This document shows positions 40,931 through 50,502 of a DNA stretch of 62,064 bases, in pieces (position 1 is the first letter of the stretch; every line of letters begins with the position of its first letter). The DNA comes from an uncultured Eggerthellaceae bacterium (GTDB lineage Bacteria; Actinomycetota; Coriobacteriia; Coriobacteriales; Eggerthellaceae). The DNA lies in the NCBI GenBank assembly GCA_947566075.1, contig CANOIM010000013.1, positions 1 to 62,064 on the forward strand, read 5' to 3'. The notes below the pieces were generated by a model. The model saw only the letters and a program-made list of their open reading frames with translations. It was not told the DNA's origin and did not search any database. A program made the position numbers and the translations under genes.

Positions 40931-41700
40931 TCCAGGTTGCCGTAGCCGGATGCTCCGGCAGGATGGGCCAGGCGGTGGTGGAGGCGGTCACGGCTGCCCC
41001 TGATATGGAAGTGGTCTGCGGCATAGACCCTACTCCAGCCCAAGGCACGCCTTTTCCTGTCTATCCCAGCGTGACGGAGGCCCTCGCCTCCGTCACGGCT
41101 GATGTCTTGGTAGATTTCACTCGGCCAGATGTAGCGGCTGGCAACATGGAAGCTGCTCTTGCCCAGGGCGTGGATTGCGTCTTGGGCACCACGGGCCTTT
41201 CCGAGGATGACCTTGCCGCCTTGGCTGCAGCGGGGAGGGAGGGCACAAGCCTCTTCTATGCGCCGAACTTCACCACCGGAGCGGTGCTCATGATGCAGTT
41301 CGCCAAGGCTGCTGCTCCTTACTTCCCTCAGGCTGAGGTCATCGAGTTCCATCATTGCCGCAAGAAGGATGCTCCCTCGGGCACGGCCATGATGACGGCC
41401 CACCTCATAGCGGAAGCTCGCCAGGGGAAGCCCTCTGAGGCTCCCGGCAGCGAGACCGAATTGGATCTTGCCCAAGGGGCTCGGGGGGCATTGGTAGAAG
41501 GCATCCCGGTCCATTCTCTACGCTCAGACGGCTTCGTGGCCAACCAGGAGGTCGTGTTCGGATCCTTGGGGCAGACGCTCTCGGTGAAGCACGTCTCCTG
41601 GGACACCCAGTCCTACATGCCCGGTGTCCTTCTGGGGATCCGGGAATCAAGCCATCTGTCGGGGCTGGTCATCGGGCTTGAGAGCCTGATGGGGCTTTGA
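40927..41700 (+). CDS. dapB: 4-hydroxy-tetrahydrodipicolinate reductase
   Basis: The enzyme is the second step of the diaminopimelate/lysine branch, NAD(P)H-dependent. The 257-residue protein has the nucleotide-binding VAVAGCSGRMGQ, the VLGTTGLS loop, EFHHCRKKDAPSGTA with the catalytic His/Lys region, and PNFTTGAVLM. It overlaps pnp by four bases and is followed by dapA, so RNA decay and wall precursor genes share an operon. Confidence 0.96.
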   Translation: MIQVAVAGCSGRMGQAVVEAVTAAPDMEVVCGIDPTPAQGTPFPVYPSVTEALASVTADVLVDFTRPDVAAGNMEAALAQGVDCVLGTTGLSEDDLAALAAAGREGTSLFYAPNFTTGAVLMMQFAKAAAPYFPQAEVIEFHHCRKKDAPSGTAMMTAHLIAEARQGKPSEAPGSETELDLAQGARGALVEGIPVHSLRSDGFVANQEVVFGSLGQTLSVKHVSWDTQSYMPGVLLGIRESSHLSGLVIGLESLMGL

Positions 41701-41758
41701 TGCTAGAATGGGTCCGCGGACGAGGAACCTCTGTTCGCTTCGTGAAGAGCACGGACCC
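41701..41758 (+). promoter_or_regulatory. dapA promoter region with inverted repeat
   Basis: TGCTAGAAT (41701-41709) starts immediately after the dapB stop codon. The arms GGGTCCG (41710-41716) and CGGACCC (41752-41758) flank the predicted transcript start and end right before the AAAGGAAG ribosome-binding site of dapA. Confidence 0.4.
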
Positions 41759-41771
41759 AAAGGAAGATGAG

Positions 41772-42668
41772 ATGACAGATCCATACCCCCGCCTCGGCCG
41801 CATGATCCCCGCCATGGTCACTCCGTTCACCCCGGATCTGGAGCTTGACCTTCCCCGAGCAGCAGAGCTGGCTGATCGGCTTATCCAGGGGGGGAGCGAT
41901 GCCTTGGTGGTGAATGGCACCACGGGAGAATCCCCTACGGTCTTCTATCCCCAGAAGATGGAGCTCTTCCGCACGGTGGTGGAAGCGGTTGGGGGCAGGG
42001 TGCCCGTCATCGCGAATGTGGGGGATAACTGCACGGCGGACACGGTGCAGTTCGCCGCTGATGTTGCGCCTCTGGGGGTGGATGCCTTCATGTGCGTCGT
42101 GCCCTATTACAACAAGCCGCCCCAAGAGGGGCTCTACCAGCATTTCAGGGCCATCGCCGGGTCCACTGACCTGCCCATCATCCTGTACAACATCCCGGGT
42201 CGGTGTGCCATCAACATGAGCGCTGATACCACCTTGCGCTTGGCCTGGGATTGCGAGAACGTGGTAGCGGTCAAGGAGGCCTCAGGGGATATGGACCAGG
42301 TGGCCCGCATCATCGAGGGGGCTCCTGAGGGCTTCGCCGTGTTCTCCGGAGATGACTCGGCTACGGTGGATATGATGAAGCTGGGGGCCCAGGGGGTCAT
42401 CTCCACCATCGGCAACGTGCTGCCAGGGCGCATGAAGGAGATAACGGATGCCTGCGCCCGCGGTCAGTGGGACCAGGCCGATGAGCTCAACCAGGCTCTG
42501 ATGCCGCTCATGGAGGGCCTGTTCGAAACCGCCAATCCCATCCTGGTGAAGAAGGCCCTGGCATTGGTGGGATTCCCCGTGGGTGGCGTACGGCTTCCCT
42601 TGATAGAAGCCACACCTAAGCAAACGGAACGGCTACAGCAGATCATGACCCAAGTGGGTGCGCTGTAG
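41772..42668 (+). CDS. dapA: 4-hydroxy-tetrahydrodipicolinate synthase
   Basis: The aldolase condenses pyruvate with aspartate semialdehyde. The 298-residue TIM barrel shows VNGTTGESPT, VPYYNKPPQEGLY with the catalytic Tyr region, and VAVKEASGD with the Schiff-base Lys. ATG 41772 follows AAAGGAAGATGAG. A longer in-frame version beginning at the dapB stop includes the promoter and is not used. Confidence 0.96.
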   Translation: MTDPYPRLGRMIPAMVTPFTPDLELDLPRAAELADRLIQGGSDALVVNGTTGESPTVFYPQKMELFRTVVEAVGGRVPVIANVGDNCTADTVQFAADVAPLGVDAFMCVVPYYNKPPQEGLYQHFRAIAGSTDLPIILYNIPGRCAINMSADTTLRLAWDCENVVAVKEASGDMDQVARIIEGAPEGFAVFSGDDSATVDMMKLGAQGVISTIGNVLPGRMKEITDACARGQWDQADELNQALMPLMEGLFETANPILVKKALALVGFPVGGVRLPLIEATPKQTERLQQIMTQVGAL

Positions 42669-42700
42669 ACTGCTTCCCCTAATATGAAGAAAAGGAAGCT

Positions 42701-44620
42701 ATGACTGAAGATAGACCTACTCCCATGAACCAGGGAAGCGCTTCGGGCCAGGCCGGAAGCGCTCCTCACGGAAAGCCGGGCGGCCAGGACCAGCCCAAGG
42801 CAGACCAGCCTAAGCGGAATCGCAAGAAGAGGACCAGCTCCTATAAGCATGTGAACCTAGAGCGGGAGCGCCCGCATCTGACCCGGGATGAGCACAACCA
42901 GCCCTCCCAGCAAAGCCAGAAGAAGAACGCATCCCATCGCCGCCGTCGCAAGCCCAAGCAAACGGGTGCTCAGCTTGAGATCGTGCCCCTCGGGGGGCTT
43001 GATGCCATCGGCAAGAACATGACGGCGTTCTCCTGCAACGGAGACATGCTCTTGGATGATGCGGGCCTCATGTTCCCCGATGATGACCATCCCGGCATCG
43101 ATCTCATCCTGCCTGACTATACCTATGTGCTGGAGAACGCGGACAAGCTCCGGGGCATCGTGGTCACCCATGGTCATGAAGATCATACCGGCGCGCTGCC
43201 CTACCTCATGAAGGACTTGGACCGCAATATCCCCATCTATGCCTCCAAGATGACCTTGGGGCTGATCGAGGGGAAGTTCAAAGAGCACCGCATCAAGAAC
43301 GCGAAGCTCGTTGAGGTCAAGTCCGGTGACACCATACAGTTGGGGTGCATGAAGATCACCTTCTTCTCGGTGAACCATTCCATCCCCGGTGCTCTGGGGC
43401 TGTTCATCCAAAGCCCCGCAGGCAACGTGCTGCATATGGGCGATTTCAAGCTGGATCAAACCCCCATCGATGGCATCACCACTGATTTCGCCGCCCTGGC
43501 CCGTTTCGGGGATATGGGGGTAGACCTCATGATGTCTGACTCCACGAACGCCACCAATCCCAGCTTCACCCCCTCGGAAGCCGAAGTGGGCAAGACGCTG
43601 AACCAGATCATCTCCCAGGCGAAGCAACGGGTCATCATCGCCTCCTTCGCCAGCCATATCCATCGCATGCAGCAGATCTGCGACGCGGCAGTGGCCAACG
43701 GCCGCAAGGTGGTCGTCACGGGCCGCTCCATGATCCAGAACACAGATATCGCCCGCAAGCTGGGGTATCTGAACATCTCTGATGATGACCTCATAGACGC
43801 CTATGAGCTGAAGGACATCCCCCCGGAGAACGTGGTCATCATGTGCACGGGTTCCCAGGGTGAGCCTCTCTCTGCCCTGGCCCGCATCGCCAATGGTGAG
43901 CACAAGACCATCGATGTGGAAGAGGGAGATACGGTCATCATCTCCGCCACGCCGGTGCCCGGCAACGAGAAGGCCGTCACCCGGGTCATCAACTCCCTGG
44001 CGAAGATCGGTGCTGACGTCTATGACAAATCCCGGGCTCGGGTCCATGTGTCAGGCCACGCCGGGGCCGAAGAGCTGAAGCTCGTGCTCTCCATCGTGAA
44101 GCCCCATGCGTTCTTGCCCGTCCATGGCGAAGCCACCCATCTGCGCGCCCATGCGAAGCTGGCCTCAGCCACAGGGGTGGCTGAGGAGAACATCTTCATC
44201 CTGGAGAATGGTGATACTTTGCTCATGACCTCTGAGGGCATCCGCCAAGGGGACAGCGTCCAGAGCGGCATCATCTTCGTGGACGGCCTGTCTGTGGGTG
44301 ACACCTCCCAGGACGTGCTGGATGAGCGCAGCTCCCTGGCCAGCCAAGGGTTCATCAGCGTTGCCGCTGCCATCAACTTCGACCGGAAGCAGCTGGTAGG
44401 CAAGCCCGTGGTGGAGATGCATGGCATCACCGGCGGAGACGATGCCTACCTGAAGGATCAGACCACCGCTGTGGTCAAGAGCGCCATCAGCCGCGCCCTC
44501 TCCCAGGGCGAGGTGCAATACCGGCAGATCCGCAAGGCTGTCCGTGACGCTACGTCTGCGCTGCTGTGGGAGAAGACGAAGCAACGGCCGATGATGGTGG
44601 TCAATCTGCTGGATGTCTGA
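42701..44620 (+). CDS. rnj: Ribonuclease J
   Basis: RNase J is a metallo-beta-lactamase-fold 5'-3' exo- and endonuclease central to Gram-positive RNA decay. The 639-residue protein has the zinc motif H157-G-H-E-D-H, the beta-CASP region (SFASHIHRMQQI, GRSMIQN), and HVSGHAGAEELKL. An N-terminal extension of about 88 residues, rich in Gln, Lys, Arg and Pro, precedes the catalytic start (QLEIVPLGGLDAIGKNM). Such basic tails occur in actinobacterial RNase J and may bind RNA or partners. Confidence 0.95.
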   Translation: MTEDRPTPMNQGSASGQAGSAPHGKPGGQDQPKADQPKRNRKKRTSSYKHVNLERERPHLTRDEHNQPSQQSQKKNASHRRRRKPKQTGAQLEIVPLGGLDAIGKNMTAFSCNGDMLLDDAGLMFPDDDHPGIDLILPDYTYVLENADKLRGIVVTHGHEDHTGALPYLMKDLDRNIPIYASKMTLGLIEGKFKEHRIKNAKLVEVKSGDTIQLGCMKITFFSVNHSIPGALGLFIQSPAGNVLHMGDFKLDQTPIDGITTDFAALARFGDMGVDLMMSDSTNATNPSFTPSEAEVGKTLNQIISQAKQRVIIASFASHIHRMQQICDAAVANGRKVVVTGRSMIQNTDIARKLGYLNISDDDLIDAYELKDIPPENVVIMCTGSQGEPLSALARIANGEHKTIDVEEGDTVIISATPVPGNEKAVTRVINSLAKIGADVYDKSRARVHVSGHAGAEELKLVLSIVKPHAFLPVHGEATHLRAHAKLASATGVAEENIFILENGDTLLMTSEGIRQGDSVQSGIIFVDGLSVGDTSQDVLDERSSLASQGFISVAAAINFDRKQLVGKPVVEMHGITGGDDAYLKDQTTAVVKSAISRALSQGEVQYRQIRKAVRDATSALLWEKTKQRPMMVVNLLDV

Positions 44621-44671
44621 TCCACCCTTCGCCCTCTTTGAAACGCAGGATCGAAACGAACGACAAGGGGA

Positions 44672-47446
44672 ATGGTGAGCGTGGCCCGTACGAGGAAGAA
44701 AGAAGAGAAGAAGCCAGCCCGTGAGCAGGCTAAGAAGGCGTCAGGGAAGACCAGCGCGCCGCTCAAGCGCCATCGGCCTGAAGCCGTAGAAGAGGAGAGC
44801 CCGGCGCTGCTGGATGATTCCACCAAGCGCGATATCGCGGGCATCTCCTGCATCGTGCTGGCCATCATCTTCATGCTGCTGGTGGCCCTGCCCGCTGATG
44901 GCGCTCTGGTGAGCAGCATCGCTTCGGAATGGATGCACCTCATCTTCGGCGTGGGAGCCTATATGCTCCCCTTCATCCTGGGTGGCATCGGCGCCACCTT
45001 CCTCTTCCGCTCCCAACGTCAGCGGGTGCCCGCCCGGGCTGCCGTGGGCCTCACCATCCTGTTCATCGCGCTGTTGGGCCTCATCGCCACCTTCACCCCC
45101 ACTGCGGTCCTGGGAGCGGAAGATGTCCAGCTCCTCTTCCTGGAGACGAACCTGACCAGCCATGGGGGTTATATAGGTGCTGGCTTGGCCTTCTGCTTGA
45201 TCAGCCTCTTCGGCAAGCTCATCAGCGGTGTGTTCTTCGTGGGGCTCATGATCATCGGCGCGGTGATCGTGGGGTTCTCCATTTCGAAGACCTTGGAGCG
45301 CATCCGCATCAAGAAGCGCCAGTTGGCTGAGCGCCATTCCGCTGATCTGACCGGCATGCTCTCCAGCAAGCGGCTCCGGGTCAGGAAGGCCGATGACATC
45401 CCGATGCGGGGAGATGCGCCCTATGCCCAAGATGAGCTTCCCTTCGATGGGGGCTCAGATGTCACCCGTCCCCTCGTCTTCGCTGAAGCCGCTCCTCCTG
45501 GAGAGGATGATCCGGCCGCCTGGCGCATCCAGGCCGCCCGACAGATCCTGGGGGATCCGGTCCCCGTTCCGGCTCCCGTTGCGGTGGCGGATCCGGGCAT
45601 CGTCCCTGAGCCGGAAGAGGAGGAACCTGACAGCTTCGAGAGCGCGCTCACCCAAGAGGTGTTCCATCCTCTGCCGAACCTCAACGGTTTCGAAGAGGAG
45701 GAGGAAGCGGCTGAGGTGGAAGAGGTGCGCCCCTTCGATGAGGATGACTTCGCTCGCCTGAAGGGTTGGAAGGGCTCAGATACTCTGCGGATCCCCAAGA
45801 TAGATGCTGGAGCCGTGAGGTTGGAGGGGCTGCCCCAGATAGAGCCGCCGCTGGTGGTGGAGGGCTTGGACGAAGAAGACCAAGCGGAACCTGCGAAGCT
45901 CCCGAAGCCATCCAAGGCTTCCCAGGCCTCGAAGAAGCCCAAGGCGAAGCCCGCGTCTGCGCCCGTGGAACGCGGTGGCTTCGTGCTGCCGGATATGTCG
46001 CTCTTGGCTGCGCCCACCAAGCCCCAAGGGAAGGGGAGAGGGGCGGCAGAGCTCCAAGAGACGGCCCATATCCTCCAGCAGACGCTGGAGGACTTCGGCA
46101 TCAGCGCCCAGGTGGTAGGCTGGATAGAGGGCCCTACGGTCACCCTCTTCAAGGTGGATCTGCCCGCGGGCGTGCGCGTGAGCCGCATCACCAACCTGAA
46201 TGATGATATAGCCTTGGCCTTGGCGTCCCCGGGGGTGCGCATCTTCGCCCCCATCCCGGGCACCAACCATGTGGGCATAGAGATACCGAACAAGGCCCGC
46301 CAGACGGTGCTCCTCTCAGATGTCTTGGGGGACGCGAAGGAAGGGCCTCTTCAGATAGCCATCGGCAAGGACGTAGAGGGCCGCTCCATCATCTCTGACC
46401 TGGCGCGCATGCCGCATCTGCTGATAGGTGGCACTACCGGCTCGGGTAAATCAGTCTCCATCAACGCCATGATCATGTCCATCCTCATGCGGGCCACCCC
46501 CGATGAGGTGCGCTTCATCATGATCGACCCGAAGCGCGTGGAATTCACCCCCTATAACGGCATTCCCCACCTCTACGTGCCCGTGGTCACCGAACCCAAA
46601 GAGGCATCCAACGCGCTTTCCTGGGGCGTGGCTGAGATGGAGCGCAGGCTCAAGGTGTTCTCGAAGCTGGGGGTGCGCAACATCACCCAGTACAATGACA
46701 AGGTGCGCCCGGGCGGGGTGCTAGACGGGGAAGGGCGTGAGCTGGACTGCCTGCCCTACATCGTCATCATCATCGATGAGCTGGCGGACCTCATGATGAA
46801 TGTGGGCAAGGAAGTGGAATTCTCCATCTCCCGCATCGCCCAGTTGGCCCGAGCTGCGGGCATCCACCTCATCGTGGCCACCCAGCGGCCCTCCACCAAC
46901 GTGGTAACCGGCCTCATCAAGGCGAACATCACGAACCGCATCGCCTTCAACGTGGCCTCGGGCATAGATTCCCGGGTCATCTTGGACACGCCGGGAGCTG
47001 AGAACCTGATCGGGTTGGGGGATATGCTGCTCTCCAAGCCAGAGCTGCCGAAGCCTCAGCGCATCCAGGCTTGCTATGTATCCGAGGAAGAGATAGAGAA
47101 CGTGGTGGAGTTCGTCAAGAGCCAGGGCGAACCTGAATACCATTCGGATATCCTCCAGGTGAACCTCATCTCCCTAGGGGATTCCTCCCCCCAAGGGGGC
47201 ACGGGCAGTGTGGATGATCCGCTTGTCTGGGAAGCGGCAGATATCGTCGTTTCTAGTAGAATGGGGTCAACATCGAACATCCAACGCAGGCTCAAGGTGG
47301 GCTATGCCCGGGCGGGGCGCATCATGGATCAGCTCGAAGAGCTGGGTGTGGTGGGACCGGCGAACGGCTCGAAGCCTCGTGAGGTGCTCATAGATGAATT
47401 GGAGCTGGAAACGCTCAAGGCATTCGAGGAGCAGGACCAGGGCTAG
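44672..47446 (+). CDS. ftsK: DNA translocase FtsK/SpoIIIE
   Basis: FtsK pumps DNA through the septum and activates XerCD at dif. The 924-residue protein has a basic N-terminus, about four membrane helices (residues about 70-210), an acidic Pro/Glu-rich linker, the RecA-like motor with Walker A at 586-594 (GGTTGSGKS) and YIVIIIDELADLMM, and a gamma winged helix (MGSTSNIQRRLKVGYARAGRIMDQLE). xerD is in the same window. Confidence 0.96.
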   Translation: MVSVARTRKKEEKKPAREQAKKASGKTSAPLKRHRPEAVEEESPALLDDSTKRDIAGISCIVLAIIFMLLVALPADGALVSSIASEWMHLIFGVGAYMLPFILGGIGATFLFRSQRQRVPARAAVGLTILFIALLGLIATFTPTAVLGAEDVQLLFLETNLTSHGGYIGAGLAFCLISLFGKLISGVFFVGLMIIGAVIVGFSISKTLERIRIKKRQLAERHSADLTGMLSSKRLRVRKADDIPMRGDAPYAQDELPFDGGSDVTRPLVFAEAAPPGEDDPAAWRIQAARQILGDPVPVPAPVAVADPGIVPEPEEEEPDSFESALTQEVFHPLPNLNGFEEEEEAAEVEEVRPFDEDDFARLKGWKGSDTLRIPKIDAGAVRLEGLPQIEPPLVVEGLDEEDQAEPAKLPKPSKASQASKKPKAKPASAPVERGGFVLPDMSLLAAPTKPQGKGRGAAELQETAHILQQTLEDFGISAQVVGWIEGPTVTLFKVDLPAGVRVSRITNLNDDIALALASPGVRIFAPIPGTNHVGIEIPNKARQTVLLSDVLGDAKEGPLQIAIGKDVEGRSIISDLARMPHLLIGGTTGSGKSVSINAMIMSILMRATPDEVRFIMIDPKRVEFTPYNGIPHLYVPVVTEPKEASNALSWGVAEMERRLKVFSKLGVRNITQYNDKVRPGGVLDGEGRELDCLPYIVIIIDELADLMMNVGKEVEFSISRIAQLARAAGIHLIVATQRPSTNVVTGLIKANITNRIAFNVASGIDSRVILDTPGAENLIGLGDMLLSKPELPKPQRIQACYVSEEEIENVVEFVKSQGEPEYHSDILQVNLISLGDSSPQGGTGSVDDPLVWEAADIVVSSRMGSTSNIQRRLKVGYARAGRIMDQLEELGVVGPANGSKPREVLIDELELETLKAFEEQDQG

Positions 47447-47473
47447 GGCTTGGAGCCCAAGGGAAAGGGGAGC

Positions 47474-48643
47474 ATGGCAGAGGGCAGGTCATATGGGGAT
47501 CGGCTGCGTGACGCTCGGGAGCGCCAGGGGATAGACCTCGTCTCCATGGCTCGGGTACTGCACATCCGGCCGGATATCGTCCGCGCCATAGAATCCGCTG
47601 ACTTCCGCAAGATGCCTGCCCATGGCTATTCCAAGAACATGGTGCGTGCCTATGCGCGTAAGGTGGGGCTTGATGAGGAAGCCATCAGCAGCCAGTACCT
47701 GGCTGAGCGGGAGCACGCTGAGGGAGGGGGGCCTCAAGGGGGCCGCAGGCCCAGTCGCAGTGACCGTCCCAGCTCTTCCCGCAGCCGATCCATCTCCCTT
47801 GATGAGGCAAGCCAGGCCAGGCGAAACCGAACGGAACGCGGGCAGACCGCTTCCTTTGACAGCTCCCAGCGTCTCCCGCGGGAACGGTCTCAGGCCCTCC
47901 CTGATGCCCCGCGCAGCCCGCGTCGTCAAAGGGGTTCCTTTCCAGGTGCCCTTACCTCCTTCGGTGGCTCCTCCAAGCAGGATGCTCGGGTAGGTCATTC
48001 CTTCATCCAGGCCGATATGGCCTCGGGGTTGGGTGGTCAGAGCCGCTCTTCGCGGGGAGGCTCCTTCAGCCTAGCGGGTTTGAACCTCCCTGTCGTCTTG
48101 GGTGTCGTCGTGGCGGCGGTGGTGCTCATCATCGTGGCCGTGGTGCTCTTCAACGGGGGCAAGCAATCCGTTGATGATGTGCCGGATATCCCCATCTCAG
48201 GGCTCACTGACACCTCTGATACAGACGGCAGCGCTCCTGCCCCCGTTGAGGCAGCGCCCACTAGCGCCCTCTTCTCCTTCAGCGTGGCTGATGGCCAGCA
48301 ATCCTGGGTGCAGGTCTATATGGATGGGAATCAGACGCCGGTCTATGCTGCTGTGGCCGAAGGGCCCTTCTCCCAAGATTTCGAAGTGACGGGGACGCTC
48401 ACCTTCGAAACGGCCAATATCACGCCCATCACGCTCACCCTGGATGGGGAAGAGGTCAAAGCCACGCCTGCGAAGACGGGCACCAATTACACCTATGTGG
48501 TTGATTTTCCGGCCATGCTCGCCCAATGGAAGCAGGAGCATGGAGGCGAAGATGATGCCAGCTCTTCAAGCTCTGCTTCCTCCTCTGACGCTTCCAGCGC
48601 AGCCACGTCCGGTAACAGTTCATCTTCTTCGCGCGCAAGCTAA
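47474..48643 (+). CDS. RodZ-like helix-turn-helix membrane protein
   Basis: The 389-residue protein has an N-terminal HTH_25-type domain (YGDRLRDARERQGIDL ... ILHIRPDIVRAIE-like sequence), a basic Ser/Arg-rich linker, one membrane helix at about 205-226 and an external DUF4115-like domain, then a Ser-rich tail. This is the architecture of RodZ, which links MreB to the wall machinery. It begins after GGGGAG, 27 bases behind ftsK. The linker is long and of low complexity, so RodZ function is inferred from architecture only. Confidence 0.8.
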   Translation: MAEGRSYGDRLRDARERQGIDLVSMARVLHIRPDIVRAIESADFRKMPAHGYSKNMVRAYARKVGLDEEAISSQYLAEREHAEGGGPQGGRRPSRSDRPSSSRSRSISLDEASQARRNRTERGQTASFDSSQRLPRERSQALPDAPRSPRRQRGSFPGALTSFGGSSKQDARVGHSFIQADMASGLGGQSRSSRGGSFSLAGLNLPVVLGVVVAAVVLIIVAVVLFNGGKQSVDDVPDIPISGLTDTSDTDGSAPAPVEAAPTSALFSFSVADGQQSWVQVYMDGNQTPVYAAVAEGPFSQDFEVTGTLTFETANITPITLTLDGEEVKATPAKTGTNYTYVVDFPAMLAQWKQEHGGEDDASSSSSASSSDASSAATSGNSSSSSRAS

Positions 48644-48676
48644 CGTCGTTCTGGTTAAATCTTCGGTAACGCATCC

Positions 48677-48694
48677 GGTGCGCAGGGGCGCACC
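48677..48694 (+). promoter_or_regulatory. Hairpin between the rodZ-like gene and yajQ
   Basis: GGTGCGC / GCGCACC (48677-48683 and 48688-48694) with a 4-base loop lies 20 bases before the yajQ start. It has no T-run, so it is a leader hairpin or a weak terminator. Confidence 0.4.
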
Positions 48695-48714
48695 ATCAAG
48701 AGAAAGGATCACCC

Positions 48715-49212
48715 ATGGCGAAAGAATGCAGCTTCGACATCGTCTCCCAGGTGGATATGCAAGAGGTTGACAACGCCTACCAGCAGGCAGCCAAAGAGCT
48801 GAAGCAGCGCTATGACCTCAAAGATGCCGATGTGGAGATGATGCTGGACAAGCAGAAGCATGAGATCACCCTCGTGGCACCCTCTGACTTCGTGTGCGGC
48901 CAGGTCATGGATATCCTGAGCAGCAAGTTCGTGAAGCGTGGCATAGACTTGGGGGCGGTGAAGTGGTCTGACCCTCAAAGCGTTTCAGGGGGCAAGGTGA
49001 AGCGTGAGGCCTTCATCGTGAGCGGCATAGACAAGGACACGCTCAGCAAGATCAATAAGGATCTCAAGGGCCTGAAGATGAAGATCAAGACCCAGATAGA
49101 GGGGGATAAGATCCGCGTCTCCTCTCAGTCTCGGGATACGCTCCAGGATGTGATCGCCCATCTGAAGGCGGCTGATTTCGGGCAGCCCCTTCAGTACGTC
49201 AACTACCGCTAG
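48715..49212 (+). CDS. YajQ family nucleotide-binding protein
   Basis: The 165-residue protein matches the YajQ/DUF520 family end to end, from SFDIVSQVDMQEVDNAYQQA to the C-terminal DTLQDVIAHLKAADFGQPLQYVNYR. Family members bind cyclic di-GMP or nucleic acids through two ferredoxin-like domains. AGAAAGGATCACCC gives a good ribosome-binding site. Role in this organism unknown. Confidence 0.93.
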   Translation: MAKECSFDIVSQVDMQEVDNAYQQAAKELKQRYDLKDADVEMMLDKQKHEITLVAPSDFVCGQVMDILSSKFVKRGIDLGAVKWSDPQSVSGGKVKREAFIVSGIDKDTLSKINKDLKGLKMKIKTQIEGDKIRVSSQSRDTLQDVIAHLKAADFGQPLQYVNYR

Positions 49213-49221
49213 ATCCGCCCT

Positions 49222-50502
49222 ATGCCCCAGGTCTTCTTCGAAACCCTCGGCTGCGCCAAGAACGAGGTGGATAGCCGGGACATGGCGGACCGCCTGCGTC
49301 AGGCGGGGTTCACCCTGACCGATGAGCTGGGGATGAGCGATGTGGCCATCGTGAACACCTGCTCGTTCATCCGCGCGGCCACCGAGGAGAGCATCGATGC
49401 GGTGCTGGATATCGCCAGCCTGGATGAGGGGGCTGCCAAGCGGCCTCTCATCCTTTGCGGATGCATGGCTTCCCGCTACGGGGCTGATCTGGCGGAGGCT
49501 CTTCCTGAGGCTGACTTCCTGGTCCCCTGCAACCAGGAGGATGATATCGTCGCGGTGGTATGCAGGGCTTTGGGCATGGAAGCCCCCTCCGCTTCGGCAC
49601 CTGAGCTGCCTCCGGCTCCCCCCTGGGCCTACCTCAAGATATCTGATGGCTGCGACCGATGGTGCTCCTTCTGCACCATCCCTCAGATCCGCGGCCGCTA
49701 CCATAGCTTCCCCTTCGATCATATCCTGGAAGAAGCCCAAGGCCTGGCCCAGCGAGGGGCGAAGGAGATAGTGCTCATCGGCCAAGACACGGGTATCTGG
49801 GGTCAAGACCTTGAGGGCAAGCAAGATACCGCCTGGCTCCTCGACCAGCTTGCCCAGCGACTCCCTTCCGTTCGGTTCCGCCTCATGTACACCGAACCCG
49901 CTGGGATCACCGATCGCCTCCTGGCCGTCATGGCCGCCCATCCCAACATCTGCCCCTATCTGGATATCCCGCTTCAGCATGTGACCCCTCACATCCTCAA
50001 GGCCATGCATCGCAGCGGATCAGCCGAGGCCTTTCGTAAGCTGGTGGAACGGGTGCGCGAGGCGCTTCCTGACATCACCCTCCGGACCACGCTCATGGTG
50101 GGGTTTCCCGGAGAGACGGAAGAGGACTTCGAAGAGCTCCTCTCCTTCGTAGAGGAAGGGCTCTTCCACTACGTGGGTGTCTTCGCCTACTCTCCTGAAG
50201 AGGGAACCCGGGCGGCAGAGCTGCCCGATCAAGTGCCAGAGGACATCAAGCAGATGCGCGCAGGGGAGCTGAGGGATCTGGCAGATAGCGTGAGCGCTTC
50301 TTTGGTATCCCAGCGCATCGGCAGCGTGCAGAAGGTCCTGGTGGAAGGGGCCGAGGAAGATGGTCAGCTCTTCGGTCGGGCAGCGTGCCAAGCCCCTGAG
50401 GTGGATGGCGTCACCTTCCTGGACAGGGGAGGGGCGGGGGATATCCTGAGCGTCCGCATAGACGATACCCTCCTCTATGATATGGAAGGGGAGGCTCTGT
50501 GA
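49222..50502 (+). CDS. rimO: Ribosomal protein S12 methylthiotransferase RimO
   Basis: RimO thiomethylates an Asp of S12. The 426-residue enzyme has FFETLGCAKNEVDSRDM, VNTCSFIRAATEESI, the cluster motif CDRWCSFCTIPQIRG and the C-terminal TRAM domain. The LGCAKN signature separates it from MiaB and MtaB, both also present. The stop overlaps the next start (GTGA). Confidence 0.95.
   Translation: MPQVFFETLGCAKNEVDSRDMADRLRQAGFTLTDELGMSDVAIVNTCSFIRAATEESIDAVLDIASLDEGAAKRPLILCGCMASRYGADLAEALPEADFLVPCNQEDDIVAVVCRALGMEAPSASAPELPPAPPWAYLKISDGCDRWCSFCTIPQIRGRYHSFPFDHILEEAQGLAQRGAKEIVLIGQDTGIWGQDLEGKQDTAWLLDQLAQRLPSVRFRLMYTEPAGITDRLLAVMAAHPNICPYLDIPLQHVTPHILKAMHRSGSAEAFRKLVERVREALPDITLRTTLMVGFPGETEEDFEELLSFVEEGLFHYVGVFAYSPEEGTRAAELPDQVPEDIKQMRAGELRDLADSVSASLVSQRIGSVQKVLVEGAEEDGQLFGRAACQAPEVDGVTFLDRGGAGDILSVRIDDTLLYDMEGEAL

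Noticed and set aside
42857..44047. Antisense frame of 396 codons opposite RNase J
   Set aside because: RNase J has complete metal-binding motifs in the plus frame; the antisense frame has no recognisable domain or start signal.
47252..47266. Promoter-like TAGTAGAATGGGG inside ftsK
   Set aside because: It is within the conserved gamma-domain coding sequence and no gene starts shortly after it; the following gene begins 200 bases later with its own ribosome-binding site.
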